In this document: one piece after another, positions 27,170 through 36,953 of the stretch
Layout of the letters: the number at the start of each line of letters is the position of its first letter
How positions within the stretch are numbered: the first letter of the stretch is position 1
DNA from: Pseudomonas anuradhapurensis
GTDB lineage: Bacteria; Pseudomonadota; Gammaproteobacteria; Pseudomonadales; Pseudomonadaceae
Direction of reading: 5' to 3'
DNA: 64,000 nt
Assembly (NCBI RefSeq): GCF_014269225.2
Contig: NZ_CP077097.1
Span: forward strand, 192,001 to 256,000
Made by a program: the position numbers and the translations under genes
The notes under the pieces: generated by a model
The model's input: the letters and a program-made list of their open reading frames with translations, nothing else
Told to the model about the DNA's origin: nothing
Database searches by the model: none

Positions 27170-28447
27170 ATGAGCAAGACCAACGAATCCTTGATGCAAC
27201 GTCGTGTCGCCGCCGTCCCACGTGGTGTTGGCCAGATCCACCCGATCTTCGTCGATACTGCGAAGAACGCTACCGTAATCGACGTTGAAGGCCGCGAACT
27301 GATCGACTTCGCCGGCGGCATCGCAGTACTGAACACCGGCCACCTGCACCCGAAAGTGGTTGCGGCCGTGCAAGAGCAGCTGACCAAGGTCAGCCACACC
27401 TGCTTCCAGGTCCTGGCCTACGAACCTTACGTAGAGCTGTGCGAGAAGATCAACAAGCTGGTCCCGGGCGATTTCGCCAAGAAGACCCTGCTGGTCACCA
27501 CTGGCTCCGAAGCCGTTGAAAACGCCGTCAAGATCGCCCGTGCCGCTACCGGCCGTGCTGGCGTCATCGCCTTCACCGGCGGCTACCACGGCCGTACCAT
27601 GATGACCCTGGGCCTGACCGGCAAGGTCGTGCCGTACTCCGCCGGCATGGGCCTGATGCCAGGCGGCATCTTCCGCGCCCTGTTCCCGAGCGAACTGCAC
27701 GGTATCAGCGTTGACGACGCCATCGCCTCGGTCGAGCGCATCTTCAAGAACGACGCCGAGCCGCGCGACATCGCCGCGATCATCCTCGAGCCGGTTCAAG
27801 GCGAAGGCGGCTTCCTGCCGGCGCCGAAAGAGCTGATGCAGCGCCTGCGCGCCCTGTGCGACCAGCACGGCATCCTGCTGATCGCCGACGAAGTACAGAC
27901 CGGTGCTGGCCGTACTGGCACCTTCTTCGCCATGGAGCAGATGGGTGTTGCGCCTGACCTGACCACCTTCGCCAAATCCATCGCTGGTGGCTTCCCGCTG
28001 GCCGGTGTGTGCGGCAAGGCCGAGTACATGGACGCCATCGCCCCGGGTGGCCTGGGTGGTACCTATGCCGGTTCGCCGATCGCTTGTGCTGCGGCCCTGG
28101 CCGTCATCGAAGTGTTCGAAGAAGAGAAACTGCTGGACCGCAGCAAGGCTGTCGGTGAGCGCCTGACCGCTGGCCTGCGCGAAATCCAGAAGAAGTACCC
28201 GATCATCGGCGACGTGCGTGGTCTGGGCTCGATGATCGCTGTCGAAGTCTTCGAGAAAGGCACTCACACGCCGAACGCTGCTGCTGTTGGCCAGGTTGTG
28301 GCCAAGGCGCGCGAGAAGGGCCTGATCCTGCTGTCCTGCGGTACCTACGGCAACGTCCTGCGGATTCTGGTTCCGCTGACCGCCGAAGACGCACTGCTCG
28401 ACAAGGGCCTGGCGATCATCGAAGAGTGCTTCGCTGAAATCGCCTGA
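27170..28447 (+). CDS. gabT: 4-aminobutyrate aminotransferase
   Basis: A 425-residue class III PLP aminotransferase that moves the amino group of GABA (and often 5-aminovalerate) to 2-oxoglutarate, yielding succinate semialdehyde for GabD. Seen: TTGSEAVENAVKIAR, FTGGYHGRT, ILEPVQGEGGF, LLIADEVQTGAGRTG (the Asp that holds the PLP ring N), and the Schiff-base Lys in LTTFAKSIAGGFPL. Full length for the family. It follows gabD after 183 bases that hold a terminator-like hairpin, so it may have its own leader control. Confidence 0.96.
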   Translation: MSKTNESLMQRRVAAVPRGVGQIHPIFVDTAKNATVIDVEGRELIDFAGGIAVLNTGHLHPKVVAAVQEQLTKVSHTCFQVLAYEPYVELCEKINKLVPGDFAKKTLLVTTGSEAVENAVKIARAATGRAGVIAFTGGYHGRTMMTLGLTGKVVPYSAGMGLMPGGIFRALFPSELHGISVDDAIASVERIFKNDAEPRDIAAIILEPVQGEGGFLPAPKELMQRLRALCDQHGILLIADEVQTGAGRTGTFFAMEQMGVAPDLTTFAKSIAGGFPLAGVCGKAEYMDAIAPGGLGGTYAGSPIACAAALAVIEVFEEEKLLDRSKAVGERLTAGLREIQKKYPIIGDVRGLGSMIAVEVFEKGTHTPNAAAVGQVVAKAREKGLILLSCGTYGNVLRILVPLTAEDALLDKGLAIIEECFAEIA

Positions 28448-28462
28448 TGTGACCTGCTGCAG

Positions 28463-28488
28463 AAAAAACCCGCTTCGGCGGGTTTTTT
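28463..28488 (+). terminator. Rho-independent terminator after gabT
   Basis: AAAAAACCCGC-TTCG-GCGGGTTTTTT, a UUCG-type tetraloop with a T tract, 15 bases after the gabT stop. Confidence 0.93.
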
Positions 28489-28584
28489 TATGCCCATATA
28501 CCGCTGCTGGCGCTATCGTTGTGGCAGGACTCGCTTGGCAAGCTGCGACGGATTGTGTGTCAGGGATTTTCAGGAGTTTTGGCG

Positions 28585-29850
28585 ATGAACGCTGCGCACC
28601 CCTCCCCACCCAGTGTACTGATCGTCGAAGGTGACCCTTGGGTACGTGACATGCTCAGCGAAATGTTGCTCAGCGTGCGCTGCGATGCCCGCCTGCAGGT
28701 GTGCGCCGATGGCGAGCAGGCGCTGAGCGCGCTGTCCAGCCAGCCCGACCTGATCATCGCCGCGCGTGAACTGGCCGGTGTCGATGGCCTCGACCTGTTG
28801 CGCAAGGTCCGCGCCAGAGGGCCGGGGTTGCCGTTCATCCTCATGAGCAACCGCAGTGACAGTGCCAGTGTGCATGAGGTATTGCCCCTGCATCCCACCG
28901 CCTACCTGAGCAAACCCTTGAACCTGGACAACCTGCGCAAGCGCCTGGAAGAGCTGTTGCTGGCCGTTGGCGAAGCGATCGCCTGCCCGGCGCCCGCGTT
29001 GCAGGCGGGTGCCAGCCTGCCGGCTTATCTCGAGCAGCGCCGTGCGAGTGCCGATGGCGGGCCGCTGATGGCTGATGTACAGGCGGCGCTCAAGCGCGCG
29101 CTCAACCCCCAGGGCCTGAACCTGAAGGTGCTCGAAGAGGAGCTGCACGACGACCCGCAGATCACCGCCGTCCTGATCGCTGCGGCCAACAGCGCTGCGC
29201 TGCACCGGGAAGCACCGGTGCAGACGTTGCTGCAGGCCTTGAACAAGCTTGGCAGCACCCAGAGCATGAACTTGGTCCTTGGCATGACTCTGAAACGCAG
29301 TGCACGCCTCAGCGACCCGTTGCTGACCAAGCATGCTGCCCGTTATTGGGGCCTTTCGCTGCATGCTGCCGAATATGGCCGTACCTTGGCACGCATGCTC
29401 GAACTGGACGAAGGGCGTTGCTACTGCGCAGGTTTGCTGCATTGCTTGGGCGACCTGGCAGTGCTGCGTTGCCTGCAGGAGTGGCGGCTGGCCGGCGGCG
29501 AGCTGGATGAGGGCCAGGTGCAGCGGTCGCTCGACGAGTTCGGTGCTGCGTTCGGCTCGGCGCTACGCACCCGCTGGCGGTTGCCGTTGGCATTGCGCGA
29601 GCTGATTGCGGCCATCTACCAGCTGGGTGGCGGGGTGTATTCCCGAGAAATTCTGGCCATGAACCTGGCTGGGCAGTTGTCGCGGCTGCCGGCCGGGCTG
29701 GAGCTGGGGCTGGAGCGGGTGGCCAGCAGCAAGACGGCACGCTTGCTGAAAATTGGCCTGCCGGAGCTGAGCCGGCTGCGCAAGGTGCAGAGCCCGGAGG
29801 TAAAGCCGGAAGAAGAACCGCCTGTGGCTGGGGCTGAGGTTTCCGGCTGA
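28585..29850 (+). CDS. HDOD protein with degenerate response-regulator receiver
   Basis: A 421-residue protein: receiver-like domain at about 10-125, linker, then an HDOD domain at about 165-370 (LNLKVLEEELHDDPQITAVLIAAANSAA, LGSTQSMNLVLGMTL, AGLLHCLGDLAVL). The receiver has lost its chemistry. The acidic pair is IVEGD instead of IVDDD, and the phospho-acceptor position (DLIIAAR) is Ala at residue 60. The Lys of LSKPLN is kept. So it should not be switched by normal phosphorylation. HDOD proteins act in signalling, sometimes near c-di-GMP circuits; two GGDEF proteins lie downstream. CAGGAG nine bases upstream supports ATG 28585. Confidence 0.85.
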   Translation: MNAAHPSPPSVLIVEGDPWVRDMLSEMLLSVRCDARLQVCADGEQALSALSSQPDLIIAARELAGVDGLDLLRKVRARGPGLPFILMSNRSDSASVHEVLPLHPTAYLSKPLNLDNLRKRLEELLLAVGEAIACPAPALQAGASLPAYLEQRRASADGGPLMADVQAALKRALNPQGLNLKVLEEELHDDPQITAVLIAAANSAALHREAPVQTLLQALNKLGSTQSMNLVLGMTLKRSARLSDPLLTKHAARYWGLSLHAAEYGRTLARMLELDEGRCYCAGLLHCLGDLAVLRCLQEWRLAGGELDEGQVQRSLDEFGAAFGSALRTRWRLPLALRELIAAIYQLGGGVYSREILAMNLAGQLSRLPAGLELGLERVASSKTARLLKIGLPELSRLRKVQSPEVKPEEEPPVAGAEVSG

Positions 29851-29855
29851 GCTTC

Positions 29856-29900
29856 GGGGGCCGCTTTGCGGCCCATCGCGACGCAAGGCCGCTCCTACAC
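29856..29900. repeat. REP hairpin, class B
   Basis: Begins with a gggggccgctttgcggccc stem, then the inverse of the gtaggagcggccttgcgtcg core. Lies between the HDOD gene and the convergent GGDEF gene. Confidence 0.82.
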
Positions 29901-29958
29901 CGGGTGCGGCGCCTTGGCGGCCTTGGGGCGCGATCGGGGTGCGAAGCAGCCCCAGGCC

Positions 29959-30945
29959 TCAGCCGCAGACGATCTGGTTCTTGCCTTGGCGCTTGGCCCG
30001 GTACATGGCCGCGTCGGCCCGCGCATACAGGCTGTCCAGCGTCATATCGTCGTCGGTCAACGCGGTCACCCCTTGGCTCACCGTCACCCCATAGCTCTGC
30101 TCGCCATGGCTGAAACTCAGGCGCTGGATGTGCCGCTGCAAGCGTTCGGCAATCTGCTCGGCTACCTGCGCATTGCAGCCGGGGAACACCGCCGCGAATT
30201 CCTCACCACCAATGCGCCCGAACAGGTCACCACGGCGTAGCACGGCCTTGCCGCTGTCGGCGATGCGCTGCAGCACCTGGTCGCCTTCCTGGTGGCCATA
30301 GCTGTCGTTGATGCGCTTGAAGTCGTCGATGTCCAGCAGCAGGAAGGCCAGTGGCGTGCCGTCTTCGCGGGCGCTATCGAAGGCCTGCTGGGCGCATTCG
30401 AAGAAATGCCGGCGGTTGCTGCTCTGGGTCAATACGTCGGTGGTGGCCAGCCGCTGCAGTTCGCCTTCGAGCTGTTTCTTTTCGGTAATGTCCTCGGCGA
30501 TGCCGACGATGATCACCCGGTCGCTATCGCGTTGCTGGTTGATGTAGCACTTGTCACTGAGCCAGCGGACCTGGCCGTCGGCATTGAGAATGCGGTACTC
30601 GCGGTCTTCCACCGAACCCTTGAGCAACACCTGTGCCAGGCTGCGCTCGGCGAACTCCAGGTCGTCGGGGTAGATGCTGTCGCGCCACTCGTTGTAGTCG
30701 GCCAGCACCAGGCTGACGGGGCGGCCGAAGATGCGCTCGTAGGCCGGGCTGACGTACAGCACCTGACGGGTTTCCCAGTCGAAGGCCCAGAGCACGGCGT
30801 TGACGCTGTCGAGCAGGGAGCTGAACAGCTGCTCGCGCTCGCTCAGGCGGGCAACTTCGCCTTGCGCGTGAAGCAGGGCAAGCAAGGTCTGGGCGGCCTC
30901 GGGAGGTGGTGTGCCGGGCAATGTCGTTGGAATGTTCTTGGCCAT
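29959..30945 (-). CDS. PAS-GGDEF diguanylate cyclase
   Basis: A 328-residue soluble protein: N-terminal coiled stretch, a PAS domain (about 40-150, LLDSVNAVLWAFDWETRQVLYVSPAYERIFG, ending IVGIAEDITEKKQLE), and a GGDEF domain (about 165-325). The active-site loop is GRIGGEEF, competent for c-di-GMP synthesis, and RRGD five residues before it matches the RxxD inhibitory site. The start motif DVLTQSSNRR departs from the usual DxLTGLxNRR. ATG 30945 is preferred to upstream in-frame Met codons with no family sequence. Confidence 0.9.
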   Translation of the reverse strand: MAKNIPTTLPGTPPPEAAQTLLALLHAQGEVARLSEREQLFSSLLDSVNAVLWAFDWETRQVLYVSPAYERIFGRPVSLVLADYNEWRDSIYPDDLEFAERSLAQVLLKGSVEDREYRILNADGQVRWLSDKCYINQQRDSDRVIIVGIAEDITEKKQLEGELQRLATTDVLTQSSNRRHFFECAQQAFDSAREDGTPLAFLLLDIDDFKRINDSYGHQEGDQVLQRIADSGKAVLRRGDLFGRIGGEEFAAVFPGCNAQVAEQIAERLQRHIQRLSFSHGEQSYGVTVSQGVTALTDDDMTLDSLYARADAAMYRAKRQGKNQIVCG

Positions 30946-31049
30946 GTGCACGAAGCAGGTCTCGACGTGAAAGCGTGCGGCCAGCATCCGGCCCGCCACG
31001 CGGGGCGATGTGCCAGATTCGAGTAGGAGCGATGGGGCGAAGTTCCGGG

Positions 31050-31077
31050 CGGCACGCCCTGCCAGAAGGGCGTGCCG
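31050..31077 (-). terminator. Strong hairpin downstream of the desaturase gene
   Basis: Perfect 11-base stem, cggcacgccct with agggcgtgccg, 6-base loop, 12 bases after the desaturase stop on its strand. No T tract follows, so it may be a 3'-end stabiliser rather than a simple terminator. Confidence 0.5.
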
Positions 31078-31088
31078 ATCAACGGTGG

Positions 31089-32273
31089 TCAGGCGCTGGT
31101 GGGGCGCAGGGAATAAGTCTTGAGTTGTGCCGCGAAGTCGCGCAGGGCGTGGATACCGCTGCTTTCGGCCTCGTGTACCCAGTCCTTCATGGCGGCCAGC
31201 ATGTCGTGGCCGTTGGCGCTGGTGCGCGCCCAGATCTGTTGCAGGGCCAGGCGCTTTTCGTAGATGGTCTTCAGCGCCTGGCTGTGTGCCAGCATCGACT
31301 CGATGCGCACATGGTGGCGGTCCTGCAGCAGGCTGGTTTCACGCGACAGCAGGCGTTTGGCCCGGCGGAAGTGGTGGCGCACCGAGGCATCGACGCGGGC
31401 CAGTTCCTGCTTGACCAGCGGGCCGATCACCAGCTTGCGGTACTGGGCCATGATCTGGAAGCGGTTGTTGAGGATCGCCATGGCGGTATCCATGTCCAGG
31501 CTGGCCTTGCCGGCCACCCGGTGGGCGATGGGCGCCACGCGTTGTACCTTGGCCAGGCGCAGCAGGCAGAACAGGCGGATCCACGCCCAGCCCATGTCGA
31601 ACTCCCAGCGCTTGACCGAAAGCTTGGCCGAGTTGGGGTAGGTGTGGTGGTTGTTGTGCAGCTCCTCGCCACCGATGACGATGCCCCACGGCACCAGGTT
31701 GGTGGCGGCGTCGCGGCATTCGAAGTTGCGGTAGCCAAGGGCATGGCCCAGGCCGTTGACCACACCCGCAGCCCAGAACGGGATCCACATCATCTGCACT
31801 GCCCAGATGGTGATGCCGATGGTGCCGAACAGCAGCAGGTCGATCACCGCCATCAGCGCGATGCCGCCCAGCTTGTAGCGCGAGTAGAGCTTGCGCTCGA
31901 TCCAGTCGTCCGGGCAGTTCTTGCCATAGATGCGCAGGGTGTCGGGGTTGCGTGCTTCTTCCCGGTACAGCTCGGCGCCTTTGCGCAGCACCGTGCCCAG
32001 GCCCTTGTATACCGGACTGTGCGGGTCTTCGGGGGTTTCACACTTGGCGTGGTGCTTGCGGTGCACGGCGGTCCATTCGCGGGTGTTCTGGGCGGTGGTC
32101 AACCACAGCCAGAAACGGAAGAAGTGCTTGAGCGCGCCATTGAGCTCCAGCGCCCGGTGCGCGGAGTAGCGGTGCAGGTAGACCGTGACGCTGACAATGG
32201 TCACATGGGTCATCAACAAGGTGATGCCGACCAGTTGCCAGGCCGACAAGTCGAGCAGGCCGTTGTACCACAT
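31089..32273 (-). CDS. desA: Membrane fatty-acid desaturase (delta-9 type)
   Basis: A 394-residue integral-membrane di-iron desaturase with all three His boxes: HRYSAHR, HRKHH and HNNHH (in GGEELHNNHHTYPNSAK). Hydrophobic segments lie at about 10-30, 45-60 and 145-185. The long C-terminal helical tail is typical of the Pseudomonas DesA-like proteins that introduce a double bond in acyl chains of membrane lipids. Needs an external electron donor; none is adjacent. The symbol rests on resemblance to pseudomonad desA. Divergent from a GGDEF-EAL gene. Confidence 0.9.
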   Translation of the reverse strand: MWYNGLLDLSAWQLVGITLLMTHVTIVSVTVYLHRYSAHRALELNGALKHFFRFWLWLTTAQNTREWTAVHRKHHAKCETPEDPHSPVYKGLGTVLRKGAELYREEARNPDTLRIYGKNCPDDWIERKLYSRYKLGGIALMAVIDLLLFGTIGITIWAVQMMWIPFWAAGVVNGLGHALGYRNFECRDAATNLVPWGIVIGGEELHNNHHTYPNSAKLSVKRWEFDMGWAWIRLFCLLRLAKVQRVAPIAHRVAGKASLDMDTAMAILNNRFQIMAQYRKLVIGPLVKQELARVDASVRHHFRRAKRLLSRETSLLQDRHHVRIESMLAHSQALKTIYEKRLALQQIWARTSANGHDMLAAMKDWVHEAESSGIHALRDFAAQLKTYSLRPTSA

Positions 32274-32419
32274 AGGTGCAGATACCCTCGAAATGCAGGG
32301 GGAAGGGGTGATTATCCCTTGGTGGGGAAATAAAACCAGTCAACCGTTCAGATAGGAAGTCACGACATGTTTCAGCCTTTATAATGCCCCTTCCTTTCTG
32401 ATGGGCTATCGCACCCGAC

Positions 32420-34315
32420 ATGTCTGTTTCCGTTCGCGACGCCTTGCGCATGGCTGCGCTGTATGTGGTGCTATCCGTCCTGTGGCTGATACTGGCCGAG
32501 GTGGTACTGCAGAGCATGACCGATGATCCCCTGGCACAGACCGTGGGGCGGCAGATCAACGTGGTGGTCTGGGTACTGTTCAGTGCCTTGCTGATTTACG
32601 TGTCGCGGGTGCGCCTGCTCAACTTCATCGGCCGTGGCGCGCGCTTGCGCTGCGAAGACCGCGAGCGGCTGCGCATGGCGGCTGCCGTGTTCGACAGTAC
32701 CCTCGAAGGCGTGCTGGTGACCGACCGCCAGGGCCTGATCGTGCACGTAAACCGGGCTTTCATGCGCATTACCGGCTACCAGCAGGACGAAGTCATTGGC
32801 CAGCGCCCGAACAAGTTCAAGTCGGGCCGCCATGGCCTGGCGTTCTACCAGCAGATTTTTACCACCCTGGCGGAGAAGGGCGAGTGGAGCGGCGAAATCT
32901 GGAACCGACGCAAGAGTGGCGAAATCTACCCGCAATGGCAGACCATTTGCGCCATTCACGATGACGAAGGTGAACTCAGCCACTATGTGGCGGTGTTCAG
33001 CGATATCAGCGCGATCAAGCATTCAGAGCAGGAACTGGCCTACCTGGCCCACCATGACCCGCTGACCGGCCTGCCCAACCGCCTGCTGTTCACCGACCGG
33101 GTCGGGCAGGCCCTGACCGCAGCCCAGGCCAACAAGCGCGGCTGTGCCCTGCTGTTGCTGGACCTCGACCACTTCCAGAGCATCAACGACGGCCTTGGCC
33201 ACACCATTGGCGACCAGCTGCTCAAGCTGGTGGGCGAGCGCCTCGGCGAGGTGGTGGGCAGCGGCGTGACTTTAGCGCGCCTGGGTGGCGACGAGTTCGG
33301 TGTGCTGGCAGAGAACTGCCAGCAGGTCGGCCAGGCGGGCAAGCTGGCGCAGGGCATCATCGAGCGCATGCGCGAGCCGTTCCAGTTCGATGGTCATCGC
33401 CTGTTCATCAGTGTGAGTGCGGGCATCAGCCTGTTCCCCAGCGATGCCTTGAGCGCCGAGCAGTTGCTGCGCAATGCCGACTCGGCCCTGTACAAGGCCA
33501 AGAGCAACGGGCGGGCCTGCTATGCGCTTTATACCGAAGAGCTGACCGCTCACGCCCAGCATCGGGTCGAAACCGCCGGCGAGCTGCGCCGGGCGCTGGA
33601 GCAGGATGAGCTGCGAGTGTTCTACCAGCCGGTGCACGACCTGGCGACCGGTCGACCGGTCGGGGTCGAAGCGCTGGTGCGCTGGCAGCACCCGCAGCGC
33701 GGCCTGGTGCCGCCGGGCGAGTTCATCCCGATTGCCGAGCGCACCGGGCTGATTGCCGAGATCGACGCCTGGGTGCTGCACCAGGCATGTCGGCAGATGG
33801 TGCAATGGCAAGGTCAGGGCCAACAGCTGGAATTCGTCGCGGTGAATATCTCCAGCCGCTTGTTTGGCCAGCATGAGTTGTACCAGCAAGTGGCCGAAGT
33901 GCTGCACGAAACCGGCCTGGCCCCGGCCTTGCTGGAGCTGGAGGTTACCGAGAGCGCGGTGATGGAAGACCCGGAAGTGGCGTTGGAGCAATTGCATCGC
34001 CTGCGTGAGCTGGGCGTGACCTTGGCCATCGACGACTTCGGCACTGGGTATTCATCATTGCTGCGGCTGAAGCGCCTGCCGGTGCAGAAGCTGAAGATCG
34101 ACCAGGGCTTTGTCGCCGGGTTGCCGCTGGACGAGGACGATATCGCGATCGTCCGGGTGATCATCGCCCTGGCCCGCAGCATGGGGATGCAGGTGCATGC
34201 CGAGGGTATCGAGCAGGCCGAGCAGGCCAGCTTCCTGCTGCAGGAGCTGTGTCAGCTGGGGCAGGGATACTGGTTCGGGCGGCCGGTACCACCTGCGGAT
34301 TTGCACTGGGGTTGA
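32420..34315 (+). CDS. Membrane PAS-GGDEF-EAL c-di-GMP protein
   Basis: A 631-residue protein with two N-terminal membrane helices (about 8-30 and 47-65), a PAS domain (about 85-200), GGDEF (about 210-365) and EAL (about 385-630). The GGDEF loop is intact ([10 protein letters not shown]) but has no RxxD inhibitory site. The EAL domain keeps [35 protein letters not shown] and KIDQGFV, so phosphodiesterase activity is likely; GGDEF may be active or act as a GTP sensor. Inner membrane. Confidence 0.92.
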   Translation: MSVSVRDALRMAALYVVLSVLWLILAEVVLQSMTDDPLAQTVGRQINVVVWVLFSALLIYVSRVRLLNFIGRGARLRCEDRERLRMAAAVFDSTLEGVLVTDRQGLIVHVNRAFMRITGYQQDEVIGQRPNKFKSGRHGLAFYQQIFTTLAEKGEWSGEIWNRRKSGEIYPQWQTICAIHDDEGELSHYVAVFSDISAIKHSEQELAYLAHHDPLTGLPNRLLFTDRVGQALTAAQANKRGCALLLLDLDHFQSINDGLGHTIGDQLLKLVGERLGEVVGSGVTLARLGGDEFGVLAENCQQVGQAGKLAQGIIERMREPFQFDGHRLFISVSAGISLFPSDALSAEQLLRNADSALYKAKSNGRACYALYTEELTAHAQHRVETAGELRRALEQDELRVFYQPVHDLATGRPVGVEALVRWQHPQRGLVPPGEFIPIAERTGLIAEIDAWVLHQACRQMVQWQGQGQQLEFVAVNISSRLFGQHELYQQVAEVLHETGLAPALLELEVTESAVMEDPEVALEQLHRLRELGVTLAIDDFGTGYSSLLRLKRLPVQKLKIDQGFVAGLPLDEDDIAIVRVIIALARSMGMQVHAEGIEQAEQASFLLQELCQLGQGYWFGRPVPPADLHWG

Positions 34316-34316
34316 G

Positions 34317-34404
34317 GGCCTTTTCGCGGGCACGCCCGCTCCCACAGGGACTGCACAGGGCCTGAGAGATGTGGGGACCTGTGGGAGCGGGCAAGCTCGC
34401 GAAG
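34317..34404. repeat. REP pair, class A
   Basis: ggccttttcgcgggcacgcc... and its inverse gtgggagcgggcaagctcgcgaag, about 25 bases apart, filling the gap between convergent genes. Confidence 0.85.
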
Positions 34405-34407
34405 AAC

Positions 34408-35052
34408 TCACCGCTTGTTCAAGCCTTTCGCCAACCGGTCGCCACCCAGCTGGATCAACCCCACCAGCGCCACCAGCATGGCGATCACGGTCAGCATGAT
34501 CTGGCTGTCGAAGCGCTGGTAGCCATAACGGTAGGCAATATCCCCCAGGCCTCCGGCGCCAATCGCCCCGGCCATGGCCGAGGAGTTGATCAGCGTTACC
34601 AGGGTAATGGTGAATCCCCCCACGATCCCCGGCAGCGCCTCGGGCAGCAACACGTGCCAGACGATGTGCCAGCGCCGGCAACCCATGGCCTGTGCCGCTT
34701 CCACCAGGCCGTGGTCGACCTCGCGCAGGCTGACCTCGGCAATCCGCGCGAAGAACGGCGTGGCGGCAATGGTCAGCGGCACCACTGCCGCCCACACACC
34801 GTAGGTGGTGCCTACCACCAGGCGGGTGAAGGGGATCAGCGCGACCATCAGGATCAGGAACGGGATCGAGCGGAACAGGTTGACGAAGGCGCCCAGCGCC
34901 CGGTTCAGCACGGGGGCCTGGAAGATCCCGCCCTTGTCACTGGTGACCAGCAATACCGCCATCGGCACCCCGGCCAACAGGGCAATTAGCGACGACACGC
35001 CGACCATCAACAAGGTATCGAGCAAGCCTTCGAGCAGGCGATCAAACCACAT
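34408..35052 (-). CDS. metI: D-/L-methionine ABC transporter permease
   Basis: A 214-residue permease with five membrane helices and the binding-protein-dependent transport loop [29 protein letters not shown] (EAA motif). Length and the [26 protein letters not shown] segment match MetI. It is the last gene of the metQNI order (11-base overlap with metN). It should form the inner-membrane channel for methionine or related sulfur compounds. Confidence 0.93.
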   Translation of the reverse strand: MWFDRLLEGLLDTLLMVGVSSLIALLAGVPMAVLLVTSDKGGIFQAPVLNRALGAFVNLFRSIPFLILMVALIPFTRLVVGTTYGVWAAVVPLTIAATPFFARIAEVSLREVDHGLVEAAQAMGCRRWHIVWHVLLPEALPGIVGGFTITLVTLINSSAMAGAIGAGGLGDIAYRYGYQRFDSQIMLTVIAMLVALVGLIQLGGDRLAKGLNKR

Positions 35053-36151
35053 GGCCTAGTACCTCCACGTCCTCGGCCCAGCGGCGGGCGCGCTCCAGCA
35101 AATGATGAGGGTCGTGCGGCGAGTGCTGCACCGACAGGATCAGCTGCCCCAGGGCATGCTCGCCAATGGTTTCCACGCCGCCCTGCAGCAGGCGCACGCG
35201 GCCACCCAGGTCGTTGAACAGGGCCGACAGCTCCGGCTCGCCGAGCACGGTCAGCTTCAGCACCACGGCACTGTCATGGCTCGCCGGGGTCGCCTGCAGG
35301 CTGGCTTGCAAGGCGGCAGGCAGCCTGGCCTGCAAGGGCGCGAGCAGGGTCCGGGTAACCGTGTGGCGCGGTGCGCCGAATACCCGCCAGACCTCGCCCT
35401 GCTCGACCACTTCACCGCGCTCGAGTACTACCACCCGGTGGCAGATGTCGCGGATCACTGCCATCTCGTGGGTGATCAGCACGATGGTAAGGCCCAGGCG
35501 CTGGTTGATATCGCGCAGCAATTCAAGGATCGACGTGGTGGTTTCCGGGTCCAGCGCCGAGGTGGCCTCGTCGCACAGCAGGATCTCGGGGTCATGCACC
35601 AGCGCCCGGGCAATGCCGACCCGCTGCTTCTGCCCGCCGGATAGCTGCGCCGGGTACACATGGTGCTTTTCCTGCAGGCCGACCAGCTCCAACAGTTCGC
35701 GCACCTTGCGCTGACGCTCGGCCCTGGCCACGCCGGCGACCTTCAGCGGCAGCTCGACGTTCTGCCACACGGTCTTGGCTGACATCAGGTTGAAATGCTG
35801 GAAGATCATGCCGATGCGCCGACGCAGAGTTACCAGCTGGTCCTCGTGAAAGGCTGCGATGTCCACCTGGTCGATCAACACCCGGCCCTGGCTGGGCTGC
35901 TCCAGGCGGTTGATGGTACGCAGTAGCGATGACTTGCCGGCGCCACTGCGACCGATGATGCCGAATATCTCGCCATGGCGGATGTTCAGGTCGATCCCTT
36001 GCAAGGCCGGTTGCGCCTGGCCCGGGTAGGTCTTGCCCAGGCCGATGAAGCGCACATGAGCCTGATTGACCTCGGGGCGCAGGGCCTGCTCCCTGGCCGT
36101 CGGTGCCAGTGATTTTGCGGTGGGCGCCCGGAGCGCGCTGGCCTGGCTCAT
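35042..36151 (-). CDS. metN: Methionine ABC transporter ATP-binding protein
   Basis: A 369-residue ATPase: Walker [10 protein letters not shown], signature [16 protein letters not shown], Walker [16 protein letters not shown], His loop VLITHEMAV, and a C-terminal NIL-type regulatory domain (about 280-365) found in MetN that senses methionine. The N-terminus carries an extra 28 residues before the ABC domain. One base separates it from metQ and it overlaps metI by 11 bases, so the three genes form one transcript. The association with sulfone monooxygenase genes suggests use under sulfur limitation. Confidence 0.93.
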   Translation of the reverse strand: MSQASALRAPTAKSLAPTAREQALRPEVNQAHVRFIGLGKTYPGQAQPALQGIDLNIRHGEIFGIIGRSGAGKSSLLRTINRLEQPSQGRVLIDQVDIAAFHEDQLVTLRRRIGMIFQHFNLMSAKTVWQNVELPLKVAGVARAERQRKVRELLELVGLQEKHHVYPAQLSGGQKQRVGIARALVHDPEILLCDEATSALDPETTTSILELLRDINQRLGLTIVLITHEMAVIRDICHRVVVLERGEVVEQGEVWRVFGAPRHTVTRTLLAPLQARLPAALQASLQATPASHDSAVVLKLTVLGEPELSALFNDLGGRVRLLQGGVETIGEHALGQLILSVQHSPHDPHHLLERARRWAEDVEVLGHVV

Positions 36152-36152
36152 G

Positions 36153-36953
36153 TCAGCCCTCCCAACCGACCTGGTAAAGCTTGCCGTGGGCCTTGTCGAG
36201 CGCCGCGCGCACTGCTGGCGAATGCTGGTAGATATCGACGAACCTGGCCAGGCGCGGGTCGTCCTTGCTTTGTGGGCGAATGACGAACTGGATCACGTAC
36301 TCCTTGTTCTCCAGGCCGTCGAACAGCAGCGCCGAACCGGCGTCGAAGCTGTTGGCCAGGCGGATGTACGCCGGGTAGCCCTGCACCAGGTCGGCGTCGT
36401 CATAGGCACGTACCAGTTGTACCGCCTCGACCTGGAGGATCTTCAGCTTTTTCGGGTTGGCGACGATGTCGGCCTCGGTGGCCTTGTAGCCGACCCCCGG
36501 CTTGAGGCTGATCAAGCCTGCCTTGGCCAGCAGCTGCAGGCCGCGGCCGCTGTTGATCGGGTCGTTGGCGATGGCCACGCTGGCGCCTTTGGGCAGGTCG
36601 GCGAAGCTTTGGTATTTTTTCGAGTACAGGCCGACGTTGTTGATGATGCCGGGTGCGTAGGGCACCAGGTTGAAACCTGCGGCAGCCTTGGCGTTTTCCA
36701 GGAACGGGATGTGCTGGAAGTAGTTCACGTCGATGTCGCCACTGTTGAGGCTGACATTCGGCGCGATCCAGTCGCTGAACTCGATCAGCTTCACTTCCAG
36801 GCCTTGTTTGTGCGCTTCTTCCACAGCCGCTTCCAGCGGGATGGCAAAGGCGGCAGTGGTACCGATCTTCAGCGGTTCGGCAGCCAGGGTGCTGGCGCTG
36901 AGGCCGAGGGTGAGGGCAATGGCCGCGACGGGCCGGAACAGTTTCTCAAGCAT
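36153..36953 (-). CDS. metQ: MetQ/NlpA-family substrate-binding protein
   Basis: A 266-residue periplasmic binding protein of the NlpA/MetQ family. Start 36953 gives a signal sequence ([26 protein letters not shown]) without a lipobox Cys, so it may be soluble rather than a lipoprotein. Family blocks: [28 protein letters not shown] and [18 protein letters not shown]. Its first 8 bases overlap the end of the DszA-like gene, so the transporter and the monooxygenase are translated together. That argues for a substrate linked to sulfur release rather than only methionine. Confidence 0.9.
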   Translation of the reverse strand: MLEKLFRPVAAIALTLGLSASTLAAEPLKIGTTAAFAIPLEAAVEEAHKQGLEVKLIEFSDWIAPNVSLNSGDIDVNYFQHIPFLENAKAAAGFNLVPYAPGIINNVGLYSKKYQSFADLPKGASVAIANDPINSGRGLQLLAKAGLISLKPGVGYKATEADIVANPKKLKILQVEAVQLVRAYDDADLVQGYPAYIRLANSFDAGSALLFDGLENKEYVIQFVIRPQSKDDPRLARFVDIYQHSPAVRAALDKAHGKLYQVGWEG

